Shown: piece after piece, positions 44,958 through 55,790 of the stretch
Numbering within the stretch: position 1 is the first letter of the stretch
How the letters are laid out: the number at the start of each line of letters is the position of its first letter
From: Favolaschia claudopus
Lineage: Eukaryota > Basidiomycota > Agaricomycetes > Agaricales > Mycenaceae
Assembly: GCA_037176885.1 (NCBI GenBank)
Contig: JAWWNJ010000020.1
Span: 248,001-312,000 of the forward strand
Reading direction: 5' to 3'
DNA: 64,000 nt
The notes under the pieces: model-generated
The model's database searches: none
The model's input: the letters and a program-made list of their open reading frames with translations, nothing else
Told to the model about the DNA's origin: nothing
Translations under genes and position numbers: made by a program

Positions 44958-47108
44958 GGAGTTTGCGGGCCACAGTGTTTGTTTGACGAAGACTTCAAAA
45001 TTGGTCTCTGGTATGCTATTGAGCGCCAGATTGCAATTGGGCTAGATCCCGATGATGTAGAATGGGAAGATCGCTTTACCGCTGAATCTGAGGATATGTA
45101 CGCTACAATGGCGACATTCATCTTGAAGGATGTTGATTTCGAGATTAACACTCCTGCAATCGAAGATAATCAAATTCGAGTCGAGTCTTACGACGAAGAC
45201 ACTTACATGATTACAAGTCTGTTCCGCAACGCTGAACCGCAGCTACTTCCAAAGGAGTACTTACAAAATCAACTCTTTGATCTGTCGGCCTGGTACCTTG
45301 AGAAGTTTGCCGGTCTCTACCCAGATTCCGATTCAGAGACAGACTCATCATCTGAATATGAGTCCAGTGAGTCGAGCGATGAATTCGCCGACTTGCCTGA
45401 ATTATTCGAGACGAGTGATTCAGACTACGAGTCGGATTCGAGCTCAGATGATGAAGACTTTGATCTTCCTCGTTGCTTCGAAATTCCCGGATTTTCCGAT
45501 GACTCTGAAGGAGAATCCGAACCAAAACCACTCGAGGATGAACCTGATCAACCAGAGGACAGTTCAAAGACGCCTGACTACTCAGATTTGCCAGAGTTAA
45601 TGTCAGTTAGCGACTCGGACTCTGAAATTGATGAGTTTGATGGTTCTGATGATGAAGACGAACCTGAGATTTTTTCAGAATTGCGGCTTTCAGGGAATCC
45701 TGAAGAAACACTGGACAATCGTCTAGATCTCCTCTGTCGAGTACTGAGTTCTGAGGAAGTTCCATCATCAAACTTTGAAAATAAACGGCTTCGAACAGAC
45801 CGTATTGATGATCTTGTAGCGGATGGCGCATGTGCCATCCTTGAATTTCTCCAGCCATACCCTGGCAATGAGCTCGTTGAAATAGACCGACCCTGCCGTG
45901 ATAAACGTCGCTTTTATCTTGAACAAGTTGTGGACTTGCAGTGGACCGTTTGGGACGAATATTTCGATGAAATCACAATTGTTCCTAAAGGTCAATTATT
46001 CGACGAAGAATTTGAAATCGCGGCGTGGTACGCCAGCGAGCGTCTTTATCAGCTGGAGAGACCAGCCGAAACTCCTCGTCCCCTGCATCAGGTGCCTATT
46101 GACGATTTACTCTGTAACGGAGCGAATCAATACTTGAATGAACGGGTTGAAAAATATCCTGAAGTTTCAACTTACCGTGTTCGCAAGCACCTTCCTGGAC
46201 ATTATATTGTGTCAGGAACAAAAGAACGAGGATGTCGCTGGCAGTTAGACTTACCTGAAGCCTGTCTCTTGAACTGGAGATTCAACTTCATGAATTGGAT
46301 CCGCCGAAAACGCGGTAAAATTGAACTTGAAGAAAGTGTTCGTTGGAACACATTCGAGAATGAAGACGGTTTCGGTTATCTTTATCTTCTCTTTGAGACA
46401 AACTACTCGGAGGAGGAAGTTCGATTGTTTGAAGTAATTCAATCCATCGAAATTGAACGCAAAGCAGTTGAATTTGAACTAGGAAGACCAAGTACGCTAC
46501 CTAAGTTATCCTACTTGTTGGAGATGCTCGCAGAGTTGAAAACTCGGGATGACTGCGAGTATTCCACGTTGTACTGTGGAGGTATTCAAATCCCAGCCGA
46601 TCAAGTTCAAGGAATAACTCGTACCGCTTGCTTGCCTCGAGTTCCCGACAAGATTGTCGCCAAGCCACTTGTTATTGTGGTACATATTAATGGACAGCCA
46701 GCCCGTGCCTTGGTTGATTCGGGTTCGCTTGGGGACCTGATCTCTAGCTCTCTGGCAGATCAGCTTCAATTGAAACGAAGAGAATTAAATGAACCAATCA
46801 TTCTTCAGCTTGCTGTTCAAGGCTCGAGGTCGAAAATCAACCATTCTGTTGAAGTTGGCTTTAAATATCAGGATATCAACTGTCCTCGTACCTTCTATAT
46901 CGCAAATGTTAGCGGGTATGACTTGATTTTGGGGACAGCTTGGCTGTTTCAACATCAGGTTAATATTGGGTTCAACCCTTCTCGTGTTTGCGTTGGAAGC
47001 GCAAAATGCTTACCAATTTCCGGAGTTGCTACTGCAAAAATTTATTCACACTCCACCGAGTTAGAGAATCAAACTATTCAATCTGCTCGAGACGAGTTGA
47101 TTGAATAG
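44958..47108 (+). CDS. Gypsy polyprotein: unidentified acidic repeated module and aspartic protease
   Basis: The first ~520 residues contain degenerate repeats of a module ending in FDEDFKIGLWYAIERQ, FDLSAWYLEKFA and FDEEFEIAAWYASERL, separated by very acidic Asp/Glu/Ser stretches. I do not recognise the module. The last ~150 residues are a retropepsin-like protease (ARALVDSGSLGDLISSSLA; YDLILGTAWLF). The frame stops at a TAG (47106-47108), beyond which the same frame continues directly into RT; as in gag, TAG may derive from CAG. The start shown follows the preceding insertion; there is no natural initiator. Confidence 0.8.
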   Translation, partial: GVCGPQCLFDEDFKIGLWYAIERQIAIGLDPDDVEWEDRFTAESEDMYATMATFILKDVDFEINTPAIEDNQIRVESYDEDTYMITSLFRNAEPQLLPKEYLQNQLFDLSAWYLEKFAGLYPDSDSETDSSSEYESSESSDEFADLPELFETSDSDYESDSSSDDEDFDLPRCFEIPGFSDDSEGESEPKPLEDEPDQPEDSSKTPDYSDLPELMSVSDSDSEIDEFDGSDDEDEPEIFSELRLSGNPEETLDNRLDLLCRVLSSEEVPSSNFENKRLRTDRIDDLVADGACAILEFLQPYPGNELVEIDRPCRDKRRFYLEQVVDLQWTVWDEYFDEITIVPKGQLFDEEFEIAAWYASERLYQLERPAETPRPLHQVPIDDLLCNGANQYLNERVEKYPEVSTYRVRKHLPGHYIVSGTKERGCRWQLDLPEACLLNWRFNFMNWIRRKRGKIELEESVRWNTFENEDGFGYLYLLFETNYSEEEVRLFEVIQSIEIERKAVEFELGRPSTLPKLSYLLEMLAELKTRDDCEYSTLYCGGIQIPADQVQGITRTACLPRVPDKIVAKPLVIVVHINGQPARALVDSGSLGDLISSSLADQLQLKRRELNEPIILQLAVQGSRSKINHSVEVGFKYQDINCPRTFYIANVSGYDLILGTAWLFQHQVNIGFNPSRVCVGSAKCLPISGVATAKIYSHSTELENQTIQSARDELIE

Positions 47109-48943
47109 GCAAAACCGATCTGCAAGAAGGCTGCAGAAACTCCGTTGCCGCCTTTGCGCGCAATCAACCATACAATTCCTCTCATTGATGAGAAGAAAAT
47201 CCTACCGTGGAGACCGTCCCGGTGTCCCGAGGCTCTTCGTCCTCAATGGGATGAGAAGCGGCGGAATTACTTGAAGACTGGGCGCTGGAAAGTGACCAGC
47301 TCGGGGAATACTGTTCCCATGCTGTTGATTCCAAAAGCTAAGACCAACCCGCCGAAACTACGCACCGTGGTTGACCTGCGAGCCCGCAATAAGAACACTC
47401 ACAAATTGTCGTCTCCACTTCCGGACATGGAAGGTATTTTGCGCCGAGTTGCTCGGTGTAAATATCGGTCTCTAATTGACGGACAGGATGCCTATGAGCA
47501 AATTCGGATTATTCCAGAGCATGTTGACCGTACCACGGTAACTACTCCTGATGGGAATATGGTCAGCCTGGTTATTCAGATAGGCGACTGTAATGCGCCG
47601 GCGACGTACCAATCTTTAATGAACTACCTATTTTCGGATTTCATTGGAAGATTTATGGATGTATATCTTGACGATATCATCATCTACTCTGAATCGTTAG
47701 ACGAGCACCTCAAGCATGTCAAAGCAATTATTGACATCCTAAAACGCGAGACACTGTACCTCAGCGAGCATAAGCTTCAATTCCTGAAGCCAGAAATGAA
47801 AGTTCTTGGTCGCATTGTCGACGATGATGGCACCCGAATGGATCCTGATAAAGTCCACAGTGTCTTGAACTGGAAAACTCCAACTAACAGGGACTTACTT
47901 CGTGCGTTTCTGGGATCAATCGGATATCTCGCCGATGATCTGGCTCGTATTCGCGAGCCAATGGGTATTCTCCATGGTTTAACTGGAGATACCGTGCCGT
48001 TTCGCTGGGGTTACACTCAGCAACGGGCTTTTGAAGACTGCAAGAAGATTATTCATCAGTCTCGCGAGCATCGTCGTGTTCCGTTGAAATACGGACCAGA
48101 TGTGGACCCTGCATTTCTCGTGACTGACGGATCGAGTTCTGCTATTGCTGGAGTTGTTAGCCAGGGTGCTGATTGGAAATCAGCGAAAGTTGCCGCATTT
48201 TTCAGTGCAAAACTCAACTCGGCGCAGCAAAACTATCCAGTGCATGAGATTGAGATGTTAGCAGGTGTTGAAGCGATGCTAAGGCATCGTGACATACTGC
48301 AAGGATTTCATTTTAAATGGATAACAGACCACAAGGGTCTCATTCACTTCATGAACCAGAAAAACTTGTCGGGACGACAAGCCCGGTGGATGGAAAAAAT
48401 CTCTGAATTTGATTTTGAGGTTGTATATGTTCCTGAAACAGAAAATGTTCTCGCGGACGCGTTATCTCGCATCTACTCAAACGAGGCACCTGGAACTGTT
48501 CGCGCGAGGAGCGAATACACGTACCATGATGTCGTCGACAATGATGCACTCAATATCAACTCCATCTCCATGCCGGTTTTTGCGGGTTCTGAAGCGAAAG
48601 CGATGGCAAGCGACCGTGTCTTGAGGTCTGCAACGAAAGCTGCTGAGCAGAAGCATAGAGAACAACTCGCTGACGCGAAACTGACCCAAGAAGGTCGTAT
48701 TTTGAGGTCAATGACTCGTGGCGTTAATAACCAGAATTTTGCATCTCCAGGAGAAGCAAAGGAGGGCGGGAGTACCAATAAATCGAAATTGAGAAGGCCT
48801 GACGCGAAGTCAAGGCGCTCTGACGCGAAGTCAAGAGCAGGCACCGACATGAAGTCAAGTGCGGAGGCAAAGCCGTTTGACAGCGGGGATCAAACTTTGA
48901 TCCCGGAAGCAAATCAGCCATCAACGGAATCTATTTCTCCGTC
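47109..48943 (+). CDS. Gypsy reverse transcriptase and RNase H
   Basis: Same frame as the protease after the TAG. RT blocks: VPMLLIPKAKTNPPKLRTVV, LIDGQDAYEQIRIIPEH, QIGDCNAPATYQSLMNYL and the catalytic FMDVYLDDIIIYS. RNase H: AFLVTDGSSSAIAGVVSQ, NYPVHEIEMLAGVEAM, WITDHKGLIHFM and VLADALSR. A spacer with repeated DAK(S/L) words follows. The open frame formally runs to 48962, but the last codons are already inside the MITE at 48946. Confidence 0.93.
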
Positions 48944-48945
48944 TA

Positions 48946-49407
48946 TGGTGCGCTCGGCCTAAACACCACCAAACAAGAACGAAATTTATTCCACCTGATC
49001 AAAACCTTTCCACGACTGATCCTCTGGCCAAAACACTCCGATTAGATAGTAGTACAATCCCTCAAGAGGGATTCTTCATCCGCTCAAAACTCACAATAAA
49101 TACTTTTTGCGCGGGGCCGATTTGAGACATCAGTGATGTAATCAATCAATCAGTCATGTGAGCTTACGGAACATGCCTAATTTAGGTCACCACTGATCTA
49201 CTCCCTCATTTTATATGCTCTCAGAGACCTCTGTGACCTCGCTGCTACACCAATTGAGGTTTCCTGGTATGTTTTAACTCTGCCTGGCCCCAATTGTGCA
49301 GCAAAAAATACAATTTAAATTTAAAATTTTTCCTTCGGTCGATTTGAGACATCAATGATCCCATCAATGATGGGACCTATTTGGTGGTGTTTAGGCCGAG
49401 CGCACCA
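48946..49407 (+). mobile_element. 462-bp MITE, TA target duplication
   Basis: Perfect 28-bp TIRs starting TGGTGCGCTCGGCCTAAACA, flanked by TA (48944-48945 and 49408-49409). Excision fuses SISPS with TMTDEPPPLEPSTP in frame. The interior contains a direct repeat of GATTTGAGACATCA. Confidence 0.93.
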
Positions 49408-49409
49408 TA

Positions 49410-51108
49410 CCATGACCGACGAACCTCCACCTCTTGAACCGTCGACTCCCCGACCGCCTACACTGTCTGAGCTTGAGCAACAGTTAAAGGACATGGATCC
49501 TTCCCTCTTTCCTGTGGTCTCTGGAGGAACTGATGGCTTGGACTTGGTAAAATTCTTGCAAAATAAATACGGCGAAGATTCGTTCTTCAAAGATATTCTG
49601 GCTACTCCGAAAGCCTTCAAGAACTTTGAAGTATCTGATGGCTTGATTTTCCTCTGTGAACACGACCGCAAGGTTCTCTGTATTCCTCATATGAAGTACA
49701 AGGGTCGGAACATTCGGGAAATTATTATCTCGGAAGCTCACTCTGTTCTGGCACATCTGGGCCCTCGCAAAACAACAGAATACCTCAAAGAGTATGTCTG
49801 GTGGAAGGATTTAGTCCCGGATACACAAATATATTGTGATTCTCGCAAAGTTTGCAAACACAGTAAGCCGAACAACCAAAAACCTTACGGGTTGCTTCAT
49901 TCACTCAATCCACCCACTCAGCCTTGGGAGACAATTGGGGTAGACTTCGTGGGACCTTTACCCGAGTCTAAGAACCGCGATAGCGTGTTCAATTCCATCA
50001 CTGTTGTAATTTGCTTATTAACAGGAATGGTACATATTATTCCCAGCCGCATCAACTACACTGCGAAGCAAATGGCCGAACTAATGTTCGAGAATGTCTA
50101 CAAATTACATGGACTGCCCAAATCTATCGTAAGTGATAGAGACGTTCTTTTTACAAGTAACTTTTGGCGCCGTCTCCATGAATTAATCGGAACTAAGCTC
50201 CGAATGTCCAGTGCATATCATCCAACAGATGGTAGCACTGAACGGGCGAATCGTACTGTTACACAGATGATTCGACAGTGTATAGGCGACAAGCAGAAAG
50301 ACTGGGTGTCAAAATTACCCGCTGTCGAGTTTGCGATGAACTCGGCTCGATCCGAAACAACGGGCTACGCTCCGTTCTTCTTGAATAATGGACGCATGCC
50401 TCGTTCATTGATCTGGGACTCAGACCGCACCCGAGAATATCCGGGAATAGCTAATTTTGCGCCGCAGCGACGTCTTGCAATTATGGCAGCTCATGATGCT
50501 GTTCTTGCTGCTCGTGTTAAGCAAACTCGCAACGCTGACAGGCGAAGACAAGCTGCTCCATTCTCACAAGGAGACTTGGTTTATCTTTCAACCAAGAACC
50601 TCAAATTTGAAAAGGGATTGGCTCGTAAGCTCATTCCTAAATTCATCGGTCCTTACCGTATTCTTCGAGACTTCGAGAATAATTCATTTAGGATTGAACT
50701 GCCTCCAAATATGAAACAGCGCGGAGTACACGATGTCTTTCACTCATCGCTTCTTAGGATTCATATTCTTAATGATGACCGCCGATTTCCGGGAAGATTG
50801 GAAACTCAGCTAGATGTTTCTACAAAAGCAACGACCCATGAGTGGGCTATTGATAAGATTGTTGGACATTCTGGACGACGCGCTGACGCCGTCTTTGAGA
50901 TTCAGTGGCAGTCTGGGGATCGGAGTTGGATGCCCTATTCACAGGCGAGTCATCTCACTGCCTTGCGGGATTATTTTGAATCTCTCGGAGTGTCAGAAAT
51001 TTCTGAACTCCCGCGCGGGTCTGGAAAAGTACCCGAGGAAGACATTGACGCATTCTCAGCGGATATTGTTTTGATTCAGGCGGATCAGAAGATTGTCTCA
51101 AATCAGAA
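49410..51108 (+). CDS. Gypsy integrase with chromodomain
   Basis: After the MITE the polyprotein continues with a zinc-binding region (HSVLAHLGPRKTTEYL; the cysteine pair is CDSRKVC, spacing unusual). The integrase core carries D, D and E in WETIGVDFVGPLPES, SIVSDRDVLFTSNFW and HPTDGSTERANRTV. An SH3-like C-terminal domain (FSQGDLVYLSTKNLKFEKG) is followed by a chromodomain (HEWAIDKIVGHSGRRADAVF; EIQWQSGDRSWMPYSQASHL), which in this family usually directs integration to chromatin. The same frame continues into the 3' ORF. Confidence 0.93.
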
Positions 51109-51117
51109 AGTATATAT
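51109..51117 (+). promoter_or_regulatory. Possible internal TATA box for the 3' ORF
   Basis: TATATATAA lies about 95 bp before an ATG in good context (CTCGCCATGCC). Between them is a pyrimidine-rich leader (CTCTACATCTTACTCATCCT), the usual look of a fungal promoter and 5' leader. Inferred only from sequence. Confidence 0.45.
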
Positions 51118-51210
51118 AAACTCTCTGGATTTGTTCGTTGAACTCAACCCCGAGTTCTCCTCTACATCTTACTCATCCTCTGCTTCCTCAACCGTCATTC
51201 CATCCCTCGC

Positions 51211-51988
51211 CATGCCCAACCACAAACATTCCAACAAATCTTCTTCCTCTTCCACCCAATCATCCAGCTTCCGCGTGAACGGTGTCCTTCGCAATGACAT
51301 CGTCGCTCTCGCCAAATTCCTCGAGTTTAATAACTCGCACTGGCTTCAGCACATCGATGACCACACCTTCCTACTTCGCGACCCGAACCTCGAAACCAGC
51401 CACGTTGTTCCCGCGGTCCTCGTCCGCGTGTACATCCTTTTCAATTACCTCCTTAACGACCCCGCCAATCGCTTCAAAGACATGCCGTGGGGTTACGTCG
51501 ACTTCGCCCGCATTCTCAACGCCAACTGCCCGTCTGGCGAGAAATGGGCTTATTACGACCTCGATTCCGGACGCAACCTCTGGTACCCCGATCATCCTCT
51601 CCCTTCCATCGTCACCTACCTTGTTCGCGAGAGTGATCTCGCCGAGGCGCCGCCTTCTGGGCAAGTCCTTGTTTCCCAGGTGCGTTGGGACCGCCTGACG
51701 GAGATGGATATGCGCCGGCAGGATAATCGTGAGCGTGCGAAGGCCGAGGGGCGTGTTAAGAGACAGCAGCGGGATGCTCCGGAGTACGAGAAGGCAACGG
51801 CCATGGCTCAGCGCTTGGCGTTGAAGGCGCGTATGGCGGAGGAGAAGAAGGAGCGAGATGAGTTGGATGCTCAAATCGAGGCTGAGTTAGCCGCTTCGGA
51901 GAAGGCCGCTGCTGAGAAGCGTGCTGGACCGTCGAACGAGGGAGGATCTGGCGGAGCAGCAGGAGGGAATGATGAGATGCAGACCTAG
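51211..51988 (+). CDS. Extra 3' ORF of the Gypsy element, unknown function
   Basis: From ATG 51211, 258 codons: a serine-rich start (MPNHKHSNKSSSS), then a compact region (FRVNGVLRNDIVALAKFLEF, SHWLQHIDDHTFLLRDPN, FKDMPWGYVDFARILNANCP), then a highly charged, alanine-rich probable coiled coil (AEEKKERDELDAQIEAELAA). Codons here favour C or G in third position, unlike the AT-ending codons of pol. The ORF is in frame with the integrase without a stop, so it may be read as the polyprotein C-terminus, or from its own promoter. I recognise no domain. Confidence 0.7.
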
Positions 51989-52022
51989 TTGAGGTTGTCG
52001 ACGCGTCAACCTGGAGGGCGTA

Positions 52023-52286
52023 TGTAACACTATCATATTTCTTTCTTACCTCGTGACCGCGCTTGACTTAGACTCATTCTCCACTTCCCGCTCCGTACAT
52101 TACTTTGCGCTCATGTATGATCTCATTCCGCCTTGTCTTGATTATTAGATTACTTTAAATACTGTCTTGTACTTTATTTTACACTTTGGTGAATCTAGAA
52201 CTTACAACAGTCACTTTGTTCGCCACCAGCTCTCAAGAAATACTTCGTGTGCCGAAACTATTGCTTAACGGTAATCTTTCGTCACA
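52023..52286 (+). repeat. 3' LTR of the Gypsy element
   Basis: 264 bp. It differs from the 5' LTR at one noted position (GACCGCGCTTGAC here, GACCGCGTTTGAC there). The purine-rich GGAGGGCGTA just before it may be the polypurine tract. Confidence 0.95.
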
Positions 52287-52291
52287 AGTAG

Positions 52292-53484
52292 CGGTCCGGT
52301 ACTGGCTGAGATTAAGCAGAGGCTCGGTGGCCCATAACCTGATAGAATACAGTAAGCATAAACTCAGTCATGGAGGAAACGACTCGTGTGTTATATACCT
52401 GATAGAATACAAGTAAGTATTAACTACCAGGAGAATCAGTAAACTGTAGGGACTGTAAGTAAGGATTCACATACCTCAGTCGTGGAGGACACGATACTAC
52501 ATAAGGAGCGTGTGACGCGTAACTCTACGGATAGCGAGTTGGAATATCAAGGAATGTACGGTAAGTAAACGGAATAATAAATACTTCAACACCTTGTGTG
52601 CCCACCATGCTGGTCAAATCGTGAGTATTCGAGTATCTTTTGGAATAAAATAAACTTACCTTGAACTTTAGCGTTTCTTGAGTCCGCACAAAAGGTGTAG
52701 TATTCCTGTATGTCCTCCGAGGTATTCAAGTAAGGAAAGCTCAGTAGATACTGAAGAACCTCGTCCGTAATGTGATCTCGGAGACCTAGAACACCTCTGA
52801 AAAATTAATCAATTACCGGATAGCAAAAGATATTGACGCATTGCGCACCGAGTGAAATGTACAAGGCAAGTCTTCCAGATGAGCTTCAGAATGTCATCGG
52901 TGGTGGAATGGCAGATGCGAGGATCGGGAAGCGGTAGACTATCAGAGTTGTGAGTGGTCATTGAATCTCTTGCGCAACCCTTATAAGGCAGGGTCAATCC
53001 AAAGATCAAAGAATGGCGAATACACGTTAATGAGGGACATTTCAATATTGCTAACTGGGAATTCCTGGCTGGCTGGACTCAAATTTTCCGAAGCAAACTC
53101 TTGGTACTCGAGATGACAATGCTGATTAATTCTCGTCTACCAAGAAAATTCTGGATCTTCGATTCCTCAATGTACGCTCAATGCCGTCAAAGAACAAAAT
53201 GGCCAGTGAATTCATGCAAATAATAGCTCGTACCTGCGGCGGTACCTCGCTACATAGAGTCTGTTAGTTACCGCGCCACCCTGATCGTGTAGCTGTCTAA
53301 TTGTAATGGCAAATACAAGACATACTGAATACTGCCTAGGTGTGGGTAAAGAAAACTGGGTGGGTAATCAAGTAATTCCCGACGCTAGCGAGACGAGGAG
53401 AGAAATTAGAGAAATAGTAGGAAGGAAAGTTGTAAAGTACTGACCTGGCGAGACGAGGAGAGAAAGGGGTAATGAAAGAGAGAT
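52292..53484. other. Upstream side of the Copia locus; degenerate repeats, no gene
   Basis: This is where the Copia 5' LTR would be expected, but no LTR could be defined. ACCTGATAGAATACA occurs twice (about 52329 and 52398), GTAAGTA-type words are frequent, and GCGAGACGAGGAGAGAAA occurs twice (53389 and 53450). Confidence 0.4.
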
Positions 53485-53665
53485 GTTCCAGAACAAGGCT
53501 GTATTTGCATTCCGAAACAAGGCTGTATTTGCGATCCAAAACGGGTCTGCATTTGCATCCCAAAACAAGGTTGAGCTTGCATCCCAAAACAAGCTTGCGT
53601 TTGAATTCCCAAACAAGGTTGTGTTTCAAGTTGGATTCCAAAATAAGGTTGCATTTGCAATCCAA
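53485..53665 (+). repeat. 24-bp minisatellite, about seven units, open in several frames
   Basis: Units resemble TCCCAAAACAAGGTTGCATT plus four bases. Being 24 bp, the repeat encodes eight-residue periodic peptides on both strands (for example FASQNKVE on plus, LFWDANAD on minus). No flanking domain supports a real protein. Confidence 0.85.
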
Positions 53666-53669
53666 TTCG

Positions 53670-54986
53670 ACAGCTGAACCTTACGGCCACGGAGGCGAGG
53701 GTCAGCCCAATGTCTCGGGAGACAAAGCGACGGAGCGGAAGACTTACCCGAAGTTCCCGAACGACTGTAACTGCTTCCGGCCCAAGGGGCGAGTTAAGTC
53801 GCGTATCCCTCTTCCGACCTAGGAGGTGGGGATACTGGGTAAGTCTTGTGAGGAGGTGCGGCGAGTAGAGACATGCCTCGACAATTAGACTTGAGTAAAT
53901 CCAGATATAAACCCGTGTTATTATGTAAGCCGGAATTCGCCGGATTTTCATGCAGTTCTCATTTTCCGCGTTCGTTTCAATCATAATTATGTCCAGAATC
54001 ACCCTAAGAGTATATCCAATGCTCCAGGTAAGATGGTCTAATTTTCTGGGTGGTCTTGAGCAACATTACACTGCGTTATACACATTCTGAAACCGTAGGA
54101 ATGTAGATTTACTTGAAGTACCGCGAATGCAGAATTTCACCATCTGCAGGTAACTGGTTGATTATCAAGCATCAACTCAGTGTGTGTACTCGTGGTGCGA
54201 ATAAGTCATGGTCCCTTGGTTTTGAGCACGATTGTCGGAAAAATCCCAGATTGCTTATAGCGGCGTGGAAGTAGTTAGAAGGTGTTCGAAGGCCCTAAGC
54301 CTCGGTGTCTCTTATATGTACAGTTAAAACCTCATGATGGCCTCTAAGACACCTGGTGGCTTCTAATTCACTCCAACGGATTACGAGCTTACAAGCCATG
54401 CTAAGGTTCTAATCCGCCTCTACCCACCCGATGCCCCTGCATTTGGGTACCCGTTTGCTCTTAATTCATGTACGTGGCGATATTTGGAAACATATATATT
54501 GAGTGGTATTATAACAAAAAAAATTACTCCAATTGACCACCGCGAACACAACATGAGATGAACTTGAAGAGATGAAGCACCGCCCAGAGCGCTGCTCGGG
54601 CGCGAAACATTGAGGTGTGACTGACTCACCTGAGAGTAGGCAGGAATACAGTTCCACATTGTCGACTCGGTGTCAATAGTAATAGCTTGAGCTGGTGCAC
54701 TTATGCTTTGAGTGCATCTTTACCTTCCTTCACCTTAAACTACCTCTTGAATGGACCTCAAAATTTTTTTTTTCCGCTGCTCAATGATGCGGAAAAAAAC
54801 TCGTGGGATTGTCGGGACGCCAATCCTTGAGATGGGGGTGAAGGAGTATATAGGCAAGGGCTGGAGGCACTTGCCTGCTCCCCTGATCCTGTGGAACAGT
54901 TGCAGGATTGGGTGATACATATAGGATGAGTTGTAGACTCAGCACACAATAAGCCTCTAAAGCGACTGCTGTATGCGACGGTTCCG
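53670..54986. other. No gene recognised
   Basis: Short ORFs only; T-runs at 54764-54773 and 55006-55014. Confidence 0.35.
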
Positions 54987-55074
54987 GTGAAGGAAACCGT
55001 GCAATTTTTTTTTCTCCCCCGGAACAAAGACGAACCCTTGGTCAACGAGGACGTTGACCTTGAGAAGGGGGTAA
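54987..55074 (+). pseudogene. C-terminal remnant of a retrotransposon polyprotein with polypurine tract
   Basis: The short frame KDEPLVNEDVDLEKGVM looks like the acidic C-terminus of an LTR-element polyprotein. It runs into a polypurine tract (GAGAAGGGGGTAA) directly before a TG dinucleotide. No upstream pol remains. Confidence 0.4.
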
Positions 55075-55790
55075 TGTCACAGTCTGGCCAGTTGATTCCA
55101 TCAAAACCTCTGATCCTGTCGATCCTTGATCAATTACGTCATCAGGATGCCCACCCTGTGCCTGACTCTGTAGACTGATTGTCTGCTTCATTCTCAATTC
55201 AGGCACCATCCCTCTCTGAATTCCATTGCTATGCTCTATAGGGCTGTGCTCCATTCTCAATTGTTATTGTTCTCTCCATTCTATTATCTATGACTGTGAG
55301 GGTACTCCCCTCTTCATTCCCTTATTTCTTCTCTCCATTCTATGACTGTGGAGGTACTCAGTTATGACCATGAAGGTTCTCTTCTCTCTTCTTATTGTTT
55401 TATTTCAGGAAGTAGAGCTTAGGTATATAATGGGCTCTGGCTCTACCCATGTACCCTAGTGTTTTTATTTTATCCTTCTTACGCAGTGTTCCTTCTTGAT
55501 GCCTTATTAAGGGCACCTCTGAAGGCTAAGGCCTTAAAGGCCTTAATAAGGTTATTAAAGCCAGCGCGACCGTGGCCCACAGTCAGTGCAGCTGTGCCTT
55601 CACAGTCAGCCTAGCAGTACCCTCACAGTCATTGTACCCTTTGGTTGCGCTCGATCCAATTCGTGATAAAACCTTGTATTACTATTCAATCTACATACTA
55701 CTATTACCCCCAAGCTGTACTATAGACCATTATACCCCTGCAATTGATAATCCTCACAATCCTAGTAAAGGAAATCAGTCAAGGAACGTT
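55075..55790 (+). repeat. Probable LTR remnant
   Basis: Begins TGTCACAG after the polypurine tract and is pyrimidine-rich with repeated CTCTCCATTCTAT words and a TATATAAT at about 55433. A 5-bp CA-ending terminus was not identified, and no second copy exists in the window. A hAT-type end sits inside it at 55484. Confidence 0.4.
55484..55560 (+). mobile_element. Orphan end of the hAT-like family
   Basis: CAGTGTTCCTTCTTGATGCC followed by AAGGCCTTAATAAGG words, as in the ends at 15762/17208 and 20623. No opposite terminus was found. Confidence 0.6.

Larger units (their letters stand above)
39700..52286 (+). mobile_element. Complete Ty3/Gypsy LTR retrotransposon (chromodomain type), 12.6 kb
   Basis: Two 264-bp LTRs (39700-39963 and 52023-52286) start TGTAACACTATC and end CGTCACA. 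They differ at one noted position and are flanked by the 5-bp duplication AGTAG (39695-39699 and 52287-52291). The internal order is gag with zinc knuckle, an unidentified repeated module, protease, RT, RNase H, integrase and chromodomain, then an extra ORF. It carries at least five insertions, two in-frame TAG codons and one frameshift, so this copy cannot make its own proteins. It sits upstream of the Copia gag in the opposite orientation. Confidence 0.95.

Noticed and set aside
53483..53677. Eight-residue repeat protein encoded by the 24-bp minisatellite
   Set aside because: A 24-bp repeat is open in several frames by arithmetic; there is no start context or flanking coding sequence that would favour one frame.
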